This document shows positions 8,445-17,572 of a stretch of 64,000 bases of DNA, piece by piece. The notes below the pieces were generated by a model. That model was not told the DNA's origin. It saw only the letters and a list, made by a program, of their open reading frames with translations, and did not search any database. The stretch is taken from assembly GCF_030127125.1 (NCBI RefSeq), contig NZ_CP126156.1, forward strand, positions 62,001-126,000, in the 5' to 3' direction. The DNA is from Halobaculum litoreum. GTDB taxonomy: Archaea; Halobacteriota; Halobacteria; Halobacteriales; Haloferacaceae. The position numbers and the translations under genes are program-made. Position 1 is the stretch's first letter. Every line of letters begins with the position of its first letter.

Positions 8445-9522
8445 TCACCGGTCGGGGCCGGTCGGGCTGACCGTGACGGCGACGCCGCGCTCGGCCAGCC
8501 GGACGACGACCGGGCCGACGGGGGGACAGACGGCCCAGTCGACGCGCTCCGTCTCGCCGTCGACGGTGACGTCGAACACGTAGCCGGCCGCGGGGGGACG
8601 GCCGCGGGCACCGTCGTCGCGGCGCCGCCGGCGAGGGTGAACGAGCGCGCGAACCGCTCGCGCCCGTCCGCGGCGACGGCGACGGAGAGGGTCGCCTCGG
8701 CTTCCAGGTCGTTCCGGACGCGGAGGTCCCGCACGAGCAGGTCACACAGGAACCGCGGCTCGTCGTCGAGGCGGAGGACGAGCGAGCCGTCGGCGAGCGG
8801 TTGCCACCGGAACGTCGCGGTCGTCCCGCCGTCGACGCCGGCCCGGACGCGAACCGCCGCGCTCGGCACCGCGAGCGGGACCGTCAGTCGGCTCCCGGCC
8901 GGCACGTCCAGCGTGGCCGTCGTGGCCGCCCCGCCGGTGTCCGCCGAGAGCGTGACCCGGCGGGCCGACCCGGGGCGTCGACGAGGAGCGGCACCGTCCC
9001 CCGTCGACGCCGACGAGCCCCCGGGTCCGCCGCCACGAACGGCGCGACCTCGCGCGGGTCGTACAGCGAGAACGCCCGGACCGCCGCGCCGACGCCGACG
9101 CCGAGGTGGGCGCCGCCGTCGCCCGGGTCCCACGTCGTCTCGGTCCCCCGCCCGTCCGCGGCCGTCACGCGGACGGCGTACTCCCGCGCGGCCCCGAACA
9201 CCCCCGGGATCCGGGTCTCCCCGCCGCCCGGAACCCGGACCGTCCGGTCGAGGACCGGCGTCTCCCCCTCCCGGACGGCGACCCGGACGGCCACGGCGTC
9301 GAGCCGCCGGTTCCCGACCACGACGGCCCGAGGCGTCGCCAGCGCGTCGTTCGCCGCCGCGCCGTACGGCGTGGGCGTGGCGGTCGGCGTCGGCGTCGGG
9401 GTGGGCGTCCCCCGCAGCGCCGGGTTCACCGTCCGGGACCGCTCCCCAGAGCCGTCGGCGCCGCAGCCGGCCAGCCCCGCGACTCCTGCCGCGACCGCCG
9501 AGAGGACCGCCCGTCTGAACAT
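8445..9522 (-). CDS. Predicted Tat-type lipoprotein, paralogue A (two frame breaks)
   Basis: About 359 residues when corrected. The N-terminus MFRRAVLSAV is followed by a hydrophobic stretch and the lipobox LAGC (Cys about 18-20), as in haloarchaeal Tat lipoproteins. A Thr/Pro linker (TPTPTPTATPTP) then leads into several predicted beta-sandwich segments. The protein would sit on the outer face of the membrane; its function is unknown. The tandem neighbour is a clear paralogue (shared TVNPALR, DLLxRDxxVxN, RxFTLAGG-like segments, equal length). Single bases appear missing near 8971-8977 and in the G run at 8591-8597; both lie in G/C runs and both restore the paralogue-like frame. Confidence 0.75.
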
Positions 9523-9645
9523 GGTCGCGCTACGGCCGGCGGGCACGTGAAAGCGACCCACCGTCGCTGACGGGGTGTGATCCGGTGTCGTCGGGAGCGC
9601 TCCGGTGGCGTCGGGTGTCGCCGGGGGCGGTCCCGGACCGGCGGG

Positions 9646-10727
9646 TCACTCGACCGCGCGCGACCCGACCGCGATGCCGTCGTCGGTCACGCGGACCGTC
9701 AACGGCCCCCGGGCGGGACACCGGTCGAGCCGACGGCGGACCTCGCGGTCCCCGTGGCTCGCGGCGACGAGGAACTCCCCCGCCGGCGACACCGCCGTCG
9801 GCACGGTGACGCTCCCGCCCGCGACGGGGTACACCGTCCAGTCGAGGCTGGTGCGGCCGTCGGCGACCACCTCCACGTCGACGGCGGCGTCGTCGTCGGT
9901 CGCGTTCTCGACGACCACGTCGCGGATCAGGAGGTCACACACCAGCCGCGGCGGCGAGCCGTGCAGACAGTACAGCGCCCCGTCCTCGCCGGGGAGCCAC
10001 TCCCGTCGGTCGCTCCCCGCGGCGGTGTCGACCGCGACCGACACCGGCCCGTCGGGCATCGACACCGGGACGGGGACCCGCGAGGCGGCCGGCACGCGGA
10101 GGTCGACCCCCGCGGAGCCGTCGCCGTCGGCGAACGAGAGCCGGACGCGACCGCCCTCGCCCGGCGTGTCGACGACGACCGTGCCGGTCGCGGTCGCCCC
10201 GCCGACGACCACCCCGCCGGTCGACCCGACGACGAACTCGGGCGCCGTCGACGGCGGGTAGCTGTCGCGCGTCGCGACGCTCCCCCGAGGTCGATCTCGA
10301 GGTCGCCGCCGCCCGCGCGAGGGGCCCACTCGAAGCGGCCGCGGCGGCGGTCGGTGGTTCGCACCTCCACGTCGTACGTCCGCGCGGCGCCGATGACGGC
10401 GTCGAGCCGGACCCGGTCGGCCGGCGGCACGCGCAGGGTCCGTTCGACGGCCACCGTGTCGCCGTCGGCGATCCGGAGCGCGATCCAGTCGGGGCCGACG
10501 AGCCGGTTCCGGACGACGACCGAGCGGGGACGGTCGAGGCTGTCGGCCGCGGCCGAGCCGTACGCCGGCGGCTCCGGCGTGGGCGTGGCGGTCGGCGTCG
10601 GCGTCCCCGTCGGGGTGTCCCGCAGCGCCGGGTTCACCGTCCGCCGGCCGCCGCTCTCCCCGGACGAACAGCCGGCGAGCCCCGCGAGCGCGGCGACGCC
10701 GGCGGACAGGAACCGCCGTCGATCCAT
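9646..10727 (-). CDS. Predicted Tat-type lipoprotein, paralogue B (one frame break)
   Basis: About 360 residues when corrected. It begins MDRRRFLSAGVAALAGLAGC: a twin-arginine signal (RRRF) with a lipobox ending at Cys20. A TP-repeat linker precedes beta-rich domains (VVVDTPGEGGRVRLSF, PVSVAVDTAAGS). It is the paralogue of the gene at 8445-9522, in the same orientation with a 123-nt gap, so this looks like a tandem duplication. One G appears missing in the run at 10282-10286. The pair is bracketed by two PhoU-family genes, and a link to phosphate supply is possible but not shown. It is not recognisably an ABC substrate-binding protein. Confidence 0.75.
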
Positions 10728-10812
10728 GGACGCGGTACGCGCGGGCCGTACAAGAAGCCCCGCCGCGCTCGCCGTCCCGCGCCGGAGCGGCGGCCGTCGC
10801 CGCACGAACCGA

Positions 10813-10820
10813 ACGTTTAC
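10813..10820 (+). promoter_or_regulatory. TATA element of phoU
   Basis: CGTTTACA ends about 26 nt before the phoU ATG at 10846, consistent with a leaderless transcript. Confidence 0.5.
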
Positions 10821-10845
10821 ACCCCGCGGCGGAACACCGGGACGT

Positions 10846-11517
10846 ATGCCCAGAGAGAAGTACCAGGAACGCCTCGCGGAGCTTCGCGAGGACGTGCTCT
10901 ACATGAGCGAGATCGTCGCCGAGCGGCTCCGCATGGGGATGGACGCGCTCGCCGAGAAGGACGAGGCGCTCGCACAACGGGTCATCGACGAGGACTCCGA
11001 GGTGAACCGCCTGTACCTCGACCTCGAACAGGACTGCGTCGACCTGCTGGCGCTCCAACAGCCCGTCGCCGGCGACCTCCGCTTCGTCACGGCGTCGTTC
11101 AAGATCATCACCGACCTCGAACGCATCGGCGACCTCGCGACCAACCTCGGCGAGTACACCCTCCAGGCCGAGCGCGACGTGTTCCCCGACGTCGACGTCC
11201 AGCGCATCGGCGAGGCCACGCTCGACATGCTCGACGACGCGATGCGCGCGTACGCCGACGAGGACGCCGAGGCGTGTTTCGCCGTCGCCGCGACCGACGA
11301 CGACGTCGACGAGCTGTGTGAGACCGCCTCGACGGACGTGATGCTCGACCTCATCGAGGGGGACGAACTCGACACCGCCGACCCCGAGACGCTGATGGCG
11401 GACGTCTCGCGCCTGCTGCTCACGATCCGCGACCTCGAGCGCGTCGGCGACCACGCGGTCAACATCGCCGCGCGGACGCTGTACATGATCGAGAACGACG
11501 ACGCGCTGATCTACTAA
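10846..11517 (+). CDS. phoU: Phosphate signalling regulator PhoU
   Basis: A 223-residue canonical PhoU: two three-helix bundles with repeated metal-cluster motifs, TDLERIGDLATNLGEY (about 92-107) and RDLERVGDHAVNIAARTLY near the C-terminus. PhoU restrains the Pst phosphate transporter and, in archaea, works without a classical PhoR kinase. The ATG at 10846 has a TATA element 26-33 nt upstream. The gene is convergent with the 11.7-14.8 kb genes. A hairpin-forming repeat begins 3 nt after the stop. It lacks the AbrB domain of the other PhoU protein in this window. Confidence 0.93.
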   Translation: MPREKYQERLAELREDVLYMSEIVAERLRMGMDALAEKDEALAQRVIDEDSEVNRLYLDLEQDCVDLLALQQPVAGDLRFVTASFKIITDLERIGDLATNLGEYTLQAERDVFPDVDVQRIGEATLDMLDDAMRAYADEDAEACFAVAATDDDVDELCETASTDVMLDLIEGDELDTADPETLMADVSRLLLTIRDLERVGDHAVNIAARTLYMIENDDALIY

Positions 11518-11520
11518 CCG

Positions 11521-11640
11521 ACCACTTTTCGCGGGGGCCTCGCGCCCTTCGGGCGCTCGACCCCCGCCAAAACCCGTCGATGATCAAAGGCCGGACCCTC
11601 CCTTCGGTCGGGTCCGGTGAACCGCTCGCTTCGCTCGCGG
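11521..11640 (+). repeat. Palindromic intergenic repeat, left copy
   Basis: The element begins just past the phoU stop with a T run (CTTTT). A hairpin of about 37 nt with a TTCG loop (11532-11568) follows, then CAAAACCCGT and AAAGGCC, a second hairpin (CCGGACCCTCCCTTCGGTC...) and CCGCTCGCTTCGCTCGCGG. An inverted, diverged copy lies at 12490-12598. It may act as a terminator for phoU. No coding frame is evident. Confidence 0.75.
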
Positions 11641-11767
11641 ATGCTATCTCCGCAGTCCCGGCCTACGAGTTGTCGTATTTCGGGCCGCTCTGAAACGTGG
11701 AGCAGTCAGCGATAGATACAGGGCAGGTGGTTAGGGCTGCCGTCTGATCGACTGATGTGAATTGTAC

Positions 11768-12304
11768 TTATCCGCACGAATGCGCGACACTCACACCATA
11801 GGAGGTCCGGGTTGCCCGGTATCCGTTCAGGTCGAGGTCATCACAGTTCATAGTCATATAGGCCTGTATTTGATTTTCCGTTTCGTAGACCGTAATGACC
11901 AGTGCAAAGTTCACTGGGAGGTGTTCCTCGTCGATCTCCGTTCGGTTTGATTCACCGGGCCCGACAGTAAATCGGCCGTGGAAATAGGCTGATTCGGGTA
12001 ATTCGATTCTGTTGTATGTTTGATTTTCACCCGAATATGTTTTTGAACTTCCTTCGGAAATGGGTCCCTCGCTCACTCGGCCATCGTTCATATAGGCGGT
12101 GACATTTGCCGGTCGCTGGACTACAAAGACCTCAAACGTCGTTGTCTCATTGATCGTATTGTTGAACTGAATCCTGACGGGATGATCCTGCTTGGTAGGC
12201 TGGTCAATTGGCAACATACACCCTGCCAAAACAAGGAGTGTACCGAGACCAAGTATTGAGAGAAGGTGCCTTGTGTTGCCAGCACGGGCGGACCGTCCAC
12301 TCAT
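11768..12304 (-). CDS. Low-GC predicted lipoprotein of unknown function
   Basis: 178 residues from the ATG at 12304. The N-terminus is followed by a hydrophobic stretch and the lipobox LAGC (about residue 29). The mature part is rich in Asn, Thr, Ser and Tyr with several N-x-S/T sequons (FNNTINETT), so it is probably exported and glycosylated. GC content is far below that of the neighbours, and A/T-ending codons are common. It sits alone between convergent phoU and cdc48, flanked by inverted repeats, which suggests recent acquisition. An in-frame ATG exists further upstream (12370), but it would bury the signal sequence. I do not recognise the family. Confidence 0.6.
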   Translation of the reverse strand: MSGRSARAGNTRHLLSILGLGTLLVLAGCMLPIDQPTKQDHPVRIQFNNTINETTTFEVFVVQRPANVTAYMNDGRVSEGPISEGSSKTYSGENQTYNRIELPESAYFHGRFTVGPGESNRTEIDEEHLPVNFALVITVYETENQIQAYMTMNCDDLDLNGYRATRTSYGVSVAHSCG

Positions 12305-12489
12305 ATCTCTTCGTTGGGTTACACCCTCGTGAATAGTTACTTCGTACTCATATGTTATGCCGACGATCAAAAACTTCGCAGCTCATATCGATCAGCTACT
12401 TGACCCTCAACTACTCGAAATAACGTTCTACCGATTTTCTCGGGCACACAAATAGAAACCCACCTGCGCTCGCGGTCCACACTACGGTA

Positions 12490-12598
12490 GTTCTGCGAGC
12501 GAGGGCCGAAGGCCCGAGCGAGCGGCCTTTTGGCATGAACGGGTTTTGACGGGGTTCGAGCGCGCCGAAAGCGCGCGAGGACCCCGTTAAAAGAGGTT
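12490..12598 (-). repeat. Palindromic intergenic repeat, right (inverted) copy
   Basis: Read on the minus strand from the cdc48 stop: CTCTTTTAACGGGG, a hairpin with arms GCGCGC around TTTC, CAAAACCCGTTCATG, AAAAGGCC, then a second strong hairpin (GCTCGGGCC-TTC-GGCCCTCGC). Order and spacing match the left copy at 11521-11640 in inverted orientation, with only scattered differences. It likely ends the cdc48 transcript. Confidence 0.75.
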
Positions 12599-14824
12599 CT
12601 ACTGGAAGCCGATCCGGCCGCTCCGGTCGGCGCGGAGGCTGTCGGTGCCGCCGCCCTTGAACTGCTCTTCGATGTCCGCGTAGTAGTCCATGATCGCCTC
12701 CGAGATGGTGGGCCGGACGTTCTCCATCGCCTGCTCGAAGTGGCGCATGTTCACGTCCTCGGCGTCGTCGTCCTCGCGCAGCGCCTGGATGGCGGCCTCG
12801 CGGGCGATCGACTCCAGGTCGGAGCCGACGTAGCCGTCGGTGCGCTCGGCGAGTTCGCGCAGGCTCACGTCCGCCGACAGCGGCGTGTCGCCGGTGTGGA
12901 TCTTGAGGATCTGCTCGCGCCCCTCCTCGTCGGGCTGGCCGATCATCACGAGCCGGTCGAACCGGCCCGAACGGATGAGCGCCGGGTCGATCATGTCCGG
13001 GCGGTTCGTCGCCCCGATCACCATCACGTTGCCCATCTCCTCGAGGCCGTCCAACTCCGTCAGGAGCTGGTTGACGACGCGCTCGGAGACGTTGTTCCCC
13101 ATCTCCTGCCCGCGGCTGGGCGCGAGGCTGTCCAGCTCGTCGAAGAAGATGACGGTGGGCGACACCTGCCGGGCCTTCCGGAACGTCTGCCGGATCGCCT
13201 TCTCGGACTCACCGACCCACTTGCTCAGCAGTTGGGGCCCGCGCACCGAGATGAAGTTCGCGTTCGTCTCGTTGGCGACGGCCTTCGCCATCAGCGTCTT
13301 CCCGGTGCCGGGCGGGCCGTACAGCAGCACGCCCTTCGGCGCCTCGATGCCCATCCGGTCGAACTTCTCGGGCGTCGTCAGCGGCCACTCGACGGCCTCC
13401 TTCACCTGTTGCTGGGCGTCGGCGAGGCCGCCGACGTCCTCCCAGGTGACCTTCGGGAGCTCGACGAGCACCTCCCGCATCGCCGAGGGCTCCACCTCCG
13501 CGAGCGCGCCCTGGAAGTCGTTGCGCTTGACGATCATCCGGTCGACGAGGCTCGGCGGGATGTCCTCCTCGTCGAGGTCGATCTCCGGGAGGTACCTGCG
13601 CAGCGCCTTCATCGCCGCCTCCTTCGTCAGGCTCTCGATGTCCGCGCCGACGAAGCCGTGCGTCTCGTCGGCGAGGTGGTCGAGGTCGACGTCGTCCGAC
13701 AGCGGCATGCCGCGGGTGTGGATCTGGAGGATCTCCTTGCGCCCCACCTCGTCCGGGACGCCGATCTCGATCTCGCGGTCGAAGCGCCCGGGACGGCGCA
13801 GCGCGGGGTCGACGGAGTCGACGCGGTTCGTCGCCGCGATGACGATCACCTGTCCGCGCGTCTCCAGCCCGTCCATCATCGTGAGCAGTTGGGCGACGAC
13901 GCGGCGTTCGACCTCGCCGGTGACGTCCTCGCGCTTGGGCGCGATGGAGTCCAACTCGTCGATGAAGATGATGCTGGGACTCTCGTCTTTCGCGTCCTCG
14001 AATATCTCGCGCAGTTGCTGTTCGGACTCGCCGTAGTACTTCGAGATGATCTCCGGCCCGGCGATGGAGAAGAAACTCGCCGAGGTCTCGTTGGCGACCG
14101 CCTTCGCGAGCAGCGTCTTCCCGGTGCCGGGCGGGCCGTGGAGCAGCACGCCCTGCGGCGGCTCGATCCCCAGTTTCTTGAAGATCTGGGGGTGTTTCAT
14201 CGGCAGTTCGACCATCTCGCGGACGCGCTGGATCTCGCCTTGGAGGCCGCCGATGTCCTCGTAGGTGATGCCGCCGCCGGTCTTCTCGAACCCGGAGATG
14301 GGCTCCTCGCGGAGCTCCACCTCGGTGTCCTCGGTGATGAGGCAGACGCCCTCGGGCTCGGTGTCGACGGCGATCAGCGGGATCGCCTGCCCGGGCGAGC
14401 GCATGAACGGGTGGTTCGTGGACGACATCACGGGGACGATGTCGCGCTCGACGACCGGGCGCTTGAGGATCTGGCGTTTCACCATGCCGGCGGCGTCGGA
14501 TCCGAACTGGACCGAGGCCTCCTCCGGCGGCGCGAGCGTCAGCGACTCGGCCTTCTTCGCCTCGGCCTTGCGGATGGTGACGCGCTCGCCGATGCCGACG
14601 TCGGCGTTCTGGCGCGTGAAACCGTCGATGCGGACGGTGTCGGTGTTCCAGTCCTGCCGGTCGGCGCGCCACACCTTCGCGGCGGTCGTCTCGGCGCCCT
14701 CGATCTCGATGATGTCGCCGGGGGAGAGCTTTAAGTGCAGCAGGGTGTCCGGGTCGAGGCGGGCGATCCCCCTCCCGGAGTCGTTCGGGTACGCCTTCGC
14801 GACTTCGAGTTGGACTTCATTCAT
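12599..14824 (-). CDS. cdc48: CDC48/VAT-type AAA+ ATPase
   Basis: 741 residues. The N-domain (double-psi barrel plus beta-clam, about 1-180) is followed by two AAA modules. Each has Walker A GPPGTGKT (the first after GVLLH, the second after GVLLY) and Walker B ([12 protein letters not shown] and [12 protein letters not shown]); SRH arginines lie in RRPGRFD and IRSGRFD. The hexamer unfolds proteins for the proteasome. The second pore loop KWVGESE is typical. The ATG at 14824 ([15 protein letters not shown]) is chosen by family length. It is divergent from larC with 225 nt between them. Confidence 0.96.
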   Translation of the reverse strand: MNEVQLEVAKAYPNDSGRGIARLDPDTLLHLKLSPGDIIEIEGAETTAAKVWRADRQDWNTDTVRIDGFTRQNADVGIGERVTIRKAEAKKAESLTLAPPEEASVQFGSDAAGMVKRQILKRPVVERDIVPVMSSTNHPFMRSPGQAIPLIAVDTEPEGVCLITEDTEVELREEPISGFEKTGGGITYEDIGGLQGEIQRVREMVELPMKHPQIFKKLGIEPPQGVLLHGPPGTGKTLLAKAVANETSASFFSIAGPEIISKYYGESEQQLREIFEDAKDESPSIIFIDELDSIAPKREDVTGEVERRVVAQLLTMMDGLETRGQVIVIAATNRVDSVDPALRRPGRFDREIEIGVPDEVGRKEILQIHTRGMPLSDDVDLDHLADETHGFVGADIESLTKEAAMKALRRYLPEIDLDEEDIPPSLVDRMIVKRNDFQGALAEVEPSAMREVLVELPKVTWEDVGGLADAQQQVKEAVEWPLTTPEKFDRMGIEAPKGVLLYGPPGTGKTLMAKAVANETNANFISVRGPQLLSKWVGESEKAIRQTFRKARQVSPTVIFFDELDSLAPSRGQEMGNNVSERVVNQLLTELDGLEEMGNVMVIGATNRPDMIDPALIRSGRFDRLVMIGQPDEEGREQILKIHTGDTPLSADVSLRELAERTDGYVGSDLESIAREAAIQALREDDDAEDVNMRHFEQAMENVRPTISEAIMDYYADIEEQFKGGGTDSLRADRSGRIGFQ

Positions 14825-15049
14825 GATGGATGGACGGGTGTTCGTTCGAAATACGTCGGTCCGGACGGCGGTTAAGCCCTCCGTTGCGTGTCGTCGGGCC
14901 GGAACGTCGCTCCCACTGGCCCCCCGGACGGACGTAGGACGTGCTAATCTATCGCACGGTATGGCGTCCGGCTTGAAAACACCACCGGCGTCGACACGCG
15001 GCGGCCGCGTGGCGGTAGCGACTTGTCGTCGGCCCGCGACCCTCCGGCC

Positions 15050-16461
15050 ATGCGAACGATCGCCTTCGACGGCCGGATGGGCGCTTCCGGGGACATGCTG
15101 CTGGGCGCGCTCGTCGCGGCCGGCGCGGACCGCGACGTCCTCGCGCCCGTCGAGGACGCCCTCCCCGTCCGCTACGAGTTCGAGTCGGTGGACCGCAACG
15201 GCATCGCCAGCACCCGCGCGCGCGTCCGCCACCGCGACGCCGACGGCGACGGGGGAGCCGACGCCGGGGACCACGACCACAGTCACGACCACGACCACAG
15301 TCACGACCACGACCACAGTCACGACCACGACCACAGTCACGACCACGACCACAGTCACGACCACGACCACAGTCACGACCACGACCACAGCCACGACCAC
15401 GACCACCACGACCACGACGCCGAGGGACACGGCCCGCAGCGGACGTACGCCGAGGTGGTCGAGTTGGTCGAGGGGATGGCGCTCCCGGCGGGCGTCCGCG
15501 AGGACGCGCTCGCGGTGTTCGAGGTCCTCGGCGAGGCGGAGTCGTCGGTCCACGGGTCGGATCTCGACGCGACCCACTTCCACGAGGTCGGCGCCGACGA
15601 CGCCGTCGCCGACGTGGTCGGCGCGTGCCTGCTGTTCGACGACCTCGACGCCGACCGCGTGGTGACGACGCCGCTGGCGACCGGCGGCGGCGAGGTGGAG
15701 TTCAGCCACGGCGTCTACCCGGTCCCGGTCCCCGCGGTCGTCGAGATCGCCGAGCGCGCCGACTGGTCGCTGCGGGGCGGCCCGGTCGACGCCGAACTGC
15801 TCACCCCCACGGGCGCGGCGATCCTCGCGCACTACGCCGCGGGCGTCGAGCGGCTCCCTCGCTCCGGGTCGAGCAGTCGGGGTACGGCGCCGGCGGCTGG
15901 ACGTTCCCCGACCGGCCGAACGTCCTCCGCGCGCTCGTCGGCGAGGTCGAACGGGGCGGCCTCGTCCGCGACGACGTGGCCGTGCTCGAGACGACCCTCG
16001 ACGACGCGGCCCCGGAGGTGCTGGGCGGCCTGCAGGAGACGCTGGCCGACGCCGGCGCCCGCGACGTGTCGGTCCTGCCGGCGACGATGAAGAAGTCGCG
16101 TCCGGGCCACCTCGTGAAGGTGATCTGCAAGCCCGAGGACGCCGACCGCGTCGCCCGCCGGCTCGCGGTCGAGACGGGCACCCTCGGGATCCGCGAGGGC
16201 GGCGCGAGCCACCGGTGGATCGCCGAGCGCTCCTTCGAGACGGTCGAACTCGCCGTCGACGGCGAGACGTACGAGGTGCCGGTGAAGGTCGCGGGCGACG
16301 GCGACGGCACGGTGTACGACGTGAGCGCCGAGTACGACGACGCCGCCGCGGTCGCCCGCGCGGCGGGTCTCCCGGTCCGCGAGGTGCTCCGCCGGGCCGA
16401 GGCGGCCGCGAGCGACCTGCTCGACGCCGACGCCGCGACCGACCCCGACGACGAGCGATGA
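15050..16461 (+). CDS. larC: LarC-type nickel-pincer cofactor synthase with long His/Asp tract (one frame break)
   Basis: About 470 residues when corrected. LarC inserts nickel into the pyridinium bis-thiocarboxylate cofactor of lactate racemase-type enzymes. The start [19 protein letters not shown] is diagnostic; [11 protein letters not shown] (about 165-175), the conserved [11 protein letters not shown] and [14 protein letters not shown] follow. An insertion of about 49 residues (about 75-123) is almost pure His-Asp-Ser and should bind or store Ni or Zn. One base is missing near 15855-15858; the downstream frame resumes as [14 protein letters not shown]. No larA, larB or larE lies in the window. 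The 3' end overlaps the next gene by 4 nt. Confidence 0.88.
15272..15417 (+). repeat. 18-bp in-frame tandem repeat encoding HDHDHS
   Basis: Seven near-identical 18-nt units (cacgaccacgaccacagt type), followed by a degenerate unit. Third positions barely vary, so the array has expanded recently or been homogenised. It encodes the metal-binding tract of LarC. Confidence 0.92.
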
Positions 16462-16655
16462 GCGACGCTCCCGACGGGGACGAGCGCGACGAGCGCGACG
16501 GGCGCTACGCCTGCGACGACTGCGGCGCCGAGTTCGCGGCCCGCGAGGCGACGCGGACGGCGACGATGGGCGACCTCGACGCCGACACGTGGCAGACGCT
16601 GTGCTGTCCGGCGTGTGGCGCCCGCGTGAAGACGGTGTTCGTGGGCGGCGACTGA
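16458..16655 (+). CDS. Small zinc-ribbon protein
   Basis: 65 residues with two Cys pairs, [10 protein letters not shown] (about 17-26) and CCPACGARV (about 49-57), a classic zinc ribbon. The spacer is acidic. Its ATG overlaps the larC TGA (ATGA), so translation is coupled and a role in metal handling near LarC is plausible. It ends 1 nt before the end of the convergent gene at 16657. One-domain zinc-finger proteins of this size are common in haloarchaea; the partner is unknown. Confidence 0.75.
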   Translation: MSDAPDGDERDERDGRYACDDCGAEFAAREATRTATMGDLDADTWQTLCCPACGARVKTVFVGGD

Positions 16656-16656
16656 G

Positions 16657-17425
16657 TCACCCGGCGTCGGTGTCGCCGTCGGCGTCGCCGCCCTCGCGCT
16701 GTTCGGCGACCGCGTCCGCCAGCGTCACCTCGCCGAGCGCGACCCGGCGCGCGAGGTCGTCGCCGATGGTGAGGTCGCCGCCGGAGGCGTCGCGCGACTC
16801 GTTTTTGATCCGCTGGATCTCCCCGGCCGTCGGCTCGACGTCGCGCGTCTCGACGGGCTCGCCCTCCAGCCGGGCGATGTTGACCGCGGCGAGCACGTCC
16901 GCCATCCCCTTCCCGCCGGCCCCCCGCCCCAGCGTCGGGGTCGTCCCCGACTCGTCGACGAGTTCGACCGCGACGTCCTCCAAGGCGTTGACGATCCGGG
17001 CGCTGCGCAGGCGGTCGCCGTCCCCCACGCGCACCAGCGCGTCCGGCTGGTCGGCCACCTCGGCGCGCACCGTCGCGACCGCGTCCGCCAGCGGGACGTG
17101 GAACGCCGCCACGACGGTGTCGCCGGACAGCACGGCGATCCCGGGCCGGTCCCCGGGTCGACGCCGACGACCGTCCGGCCGTCGCCGCCGCGAAGCACGC
17201 CGAGCGCCTCCTCGACCCCGGCGCGGGCGTCGGCAGCGGTGGTCGTCACGTGGTCGACCGGTTCCGCGCGGTAGCTCACGCCGTCGTGGGGCGCGGAGAC
17301 GACGACGGTCGCCCGCTCGGGCAGGTCCGCGCCCGGCTCGCGGGTGGTGAACGTCGCGCCGCGGTCGCGGAGCCGGCGACCGCGGCGTGGTACAGCGCGA
17401 AGTCGTCGGTCGCGACGACGATCAC
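16657..17425 (-). CDS. Predicted RNase H-fold (RuvC/YqgF-like) protein (two frame breaks)
   Basis: About 256 residues when corrected. The second half starts with TVVGVDPGDRPGIAVLSGD, the first-strand Asp-Gly motif of RNase H/RuvC-type folds. The acidic residues in VELVDE and in GMADVLAAVNIA could complete a metal site. The first ~80 residues (VIVVATDDFALYHAAV) look like a separate small Rossmann-like or toprim-like domain. The start is a GTG at 17425. One base seems missing near 17151-17154 and one near 17370-17374, both in G/C runs. Whether it is a nuclease is inference; the substrate is unknown. It faces larC and its zinc-ribbon neighbour. Confidence 0.65.
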
Positions 17426-17572
17426 TGGGTCGTTGGAGGGGGCTCGTCCGGCTTTACCGTGACGCCCGAGCGCGCCGCGCGGGCCACGACCACAAGTAAT
17501 CGCCCGTCGAGTTCTCCGTGTCGATATTCGGGTGGGTAGAGTTAAACGTTGGATCGGGAAGGTCGGATCGAG

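Noticed and set aside
12740-14734. 664-codon open frame antisense to cdc48
   Set aside because: It mirrors the codon bias of cdc48, has no family resemblance and is low in complexity. Long antisense frames are common in very GC-rich DNA.
15272-15417. Regular 18-bp repeats considered as a CRISPR array
   Set aside because: The units are directly adjacent with no unique spacers and stay in frame in LarC.
14825-15832. Upstream extension of the cdc48 frame with a Val/Thr-repeat stretch
   Set aside because: The Val-rich stretch is the antisense of the LarC His tract; the real cdc48 start is the ATG at 14824.
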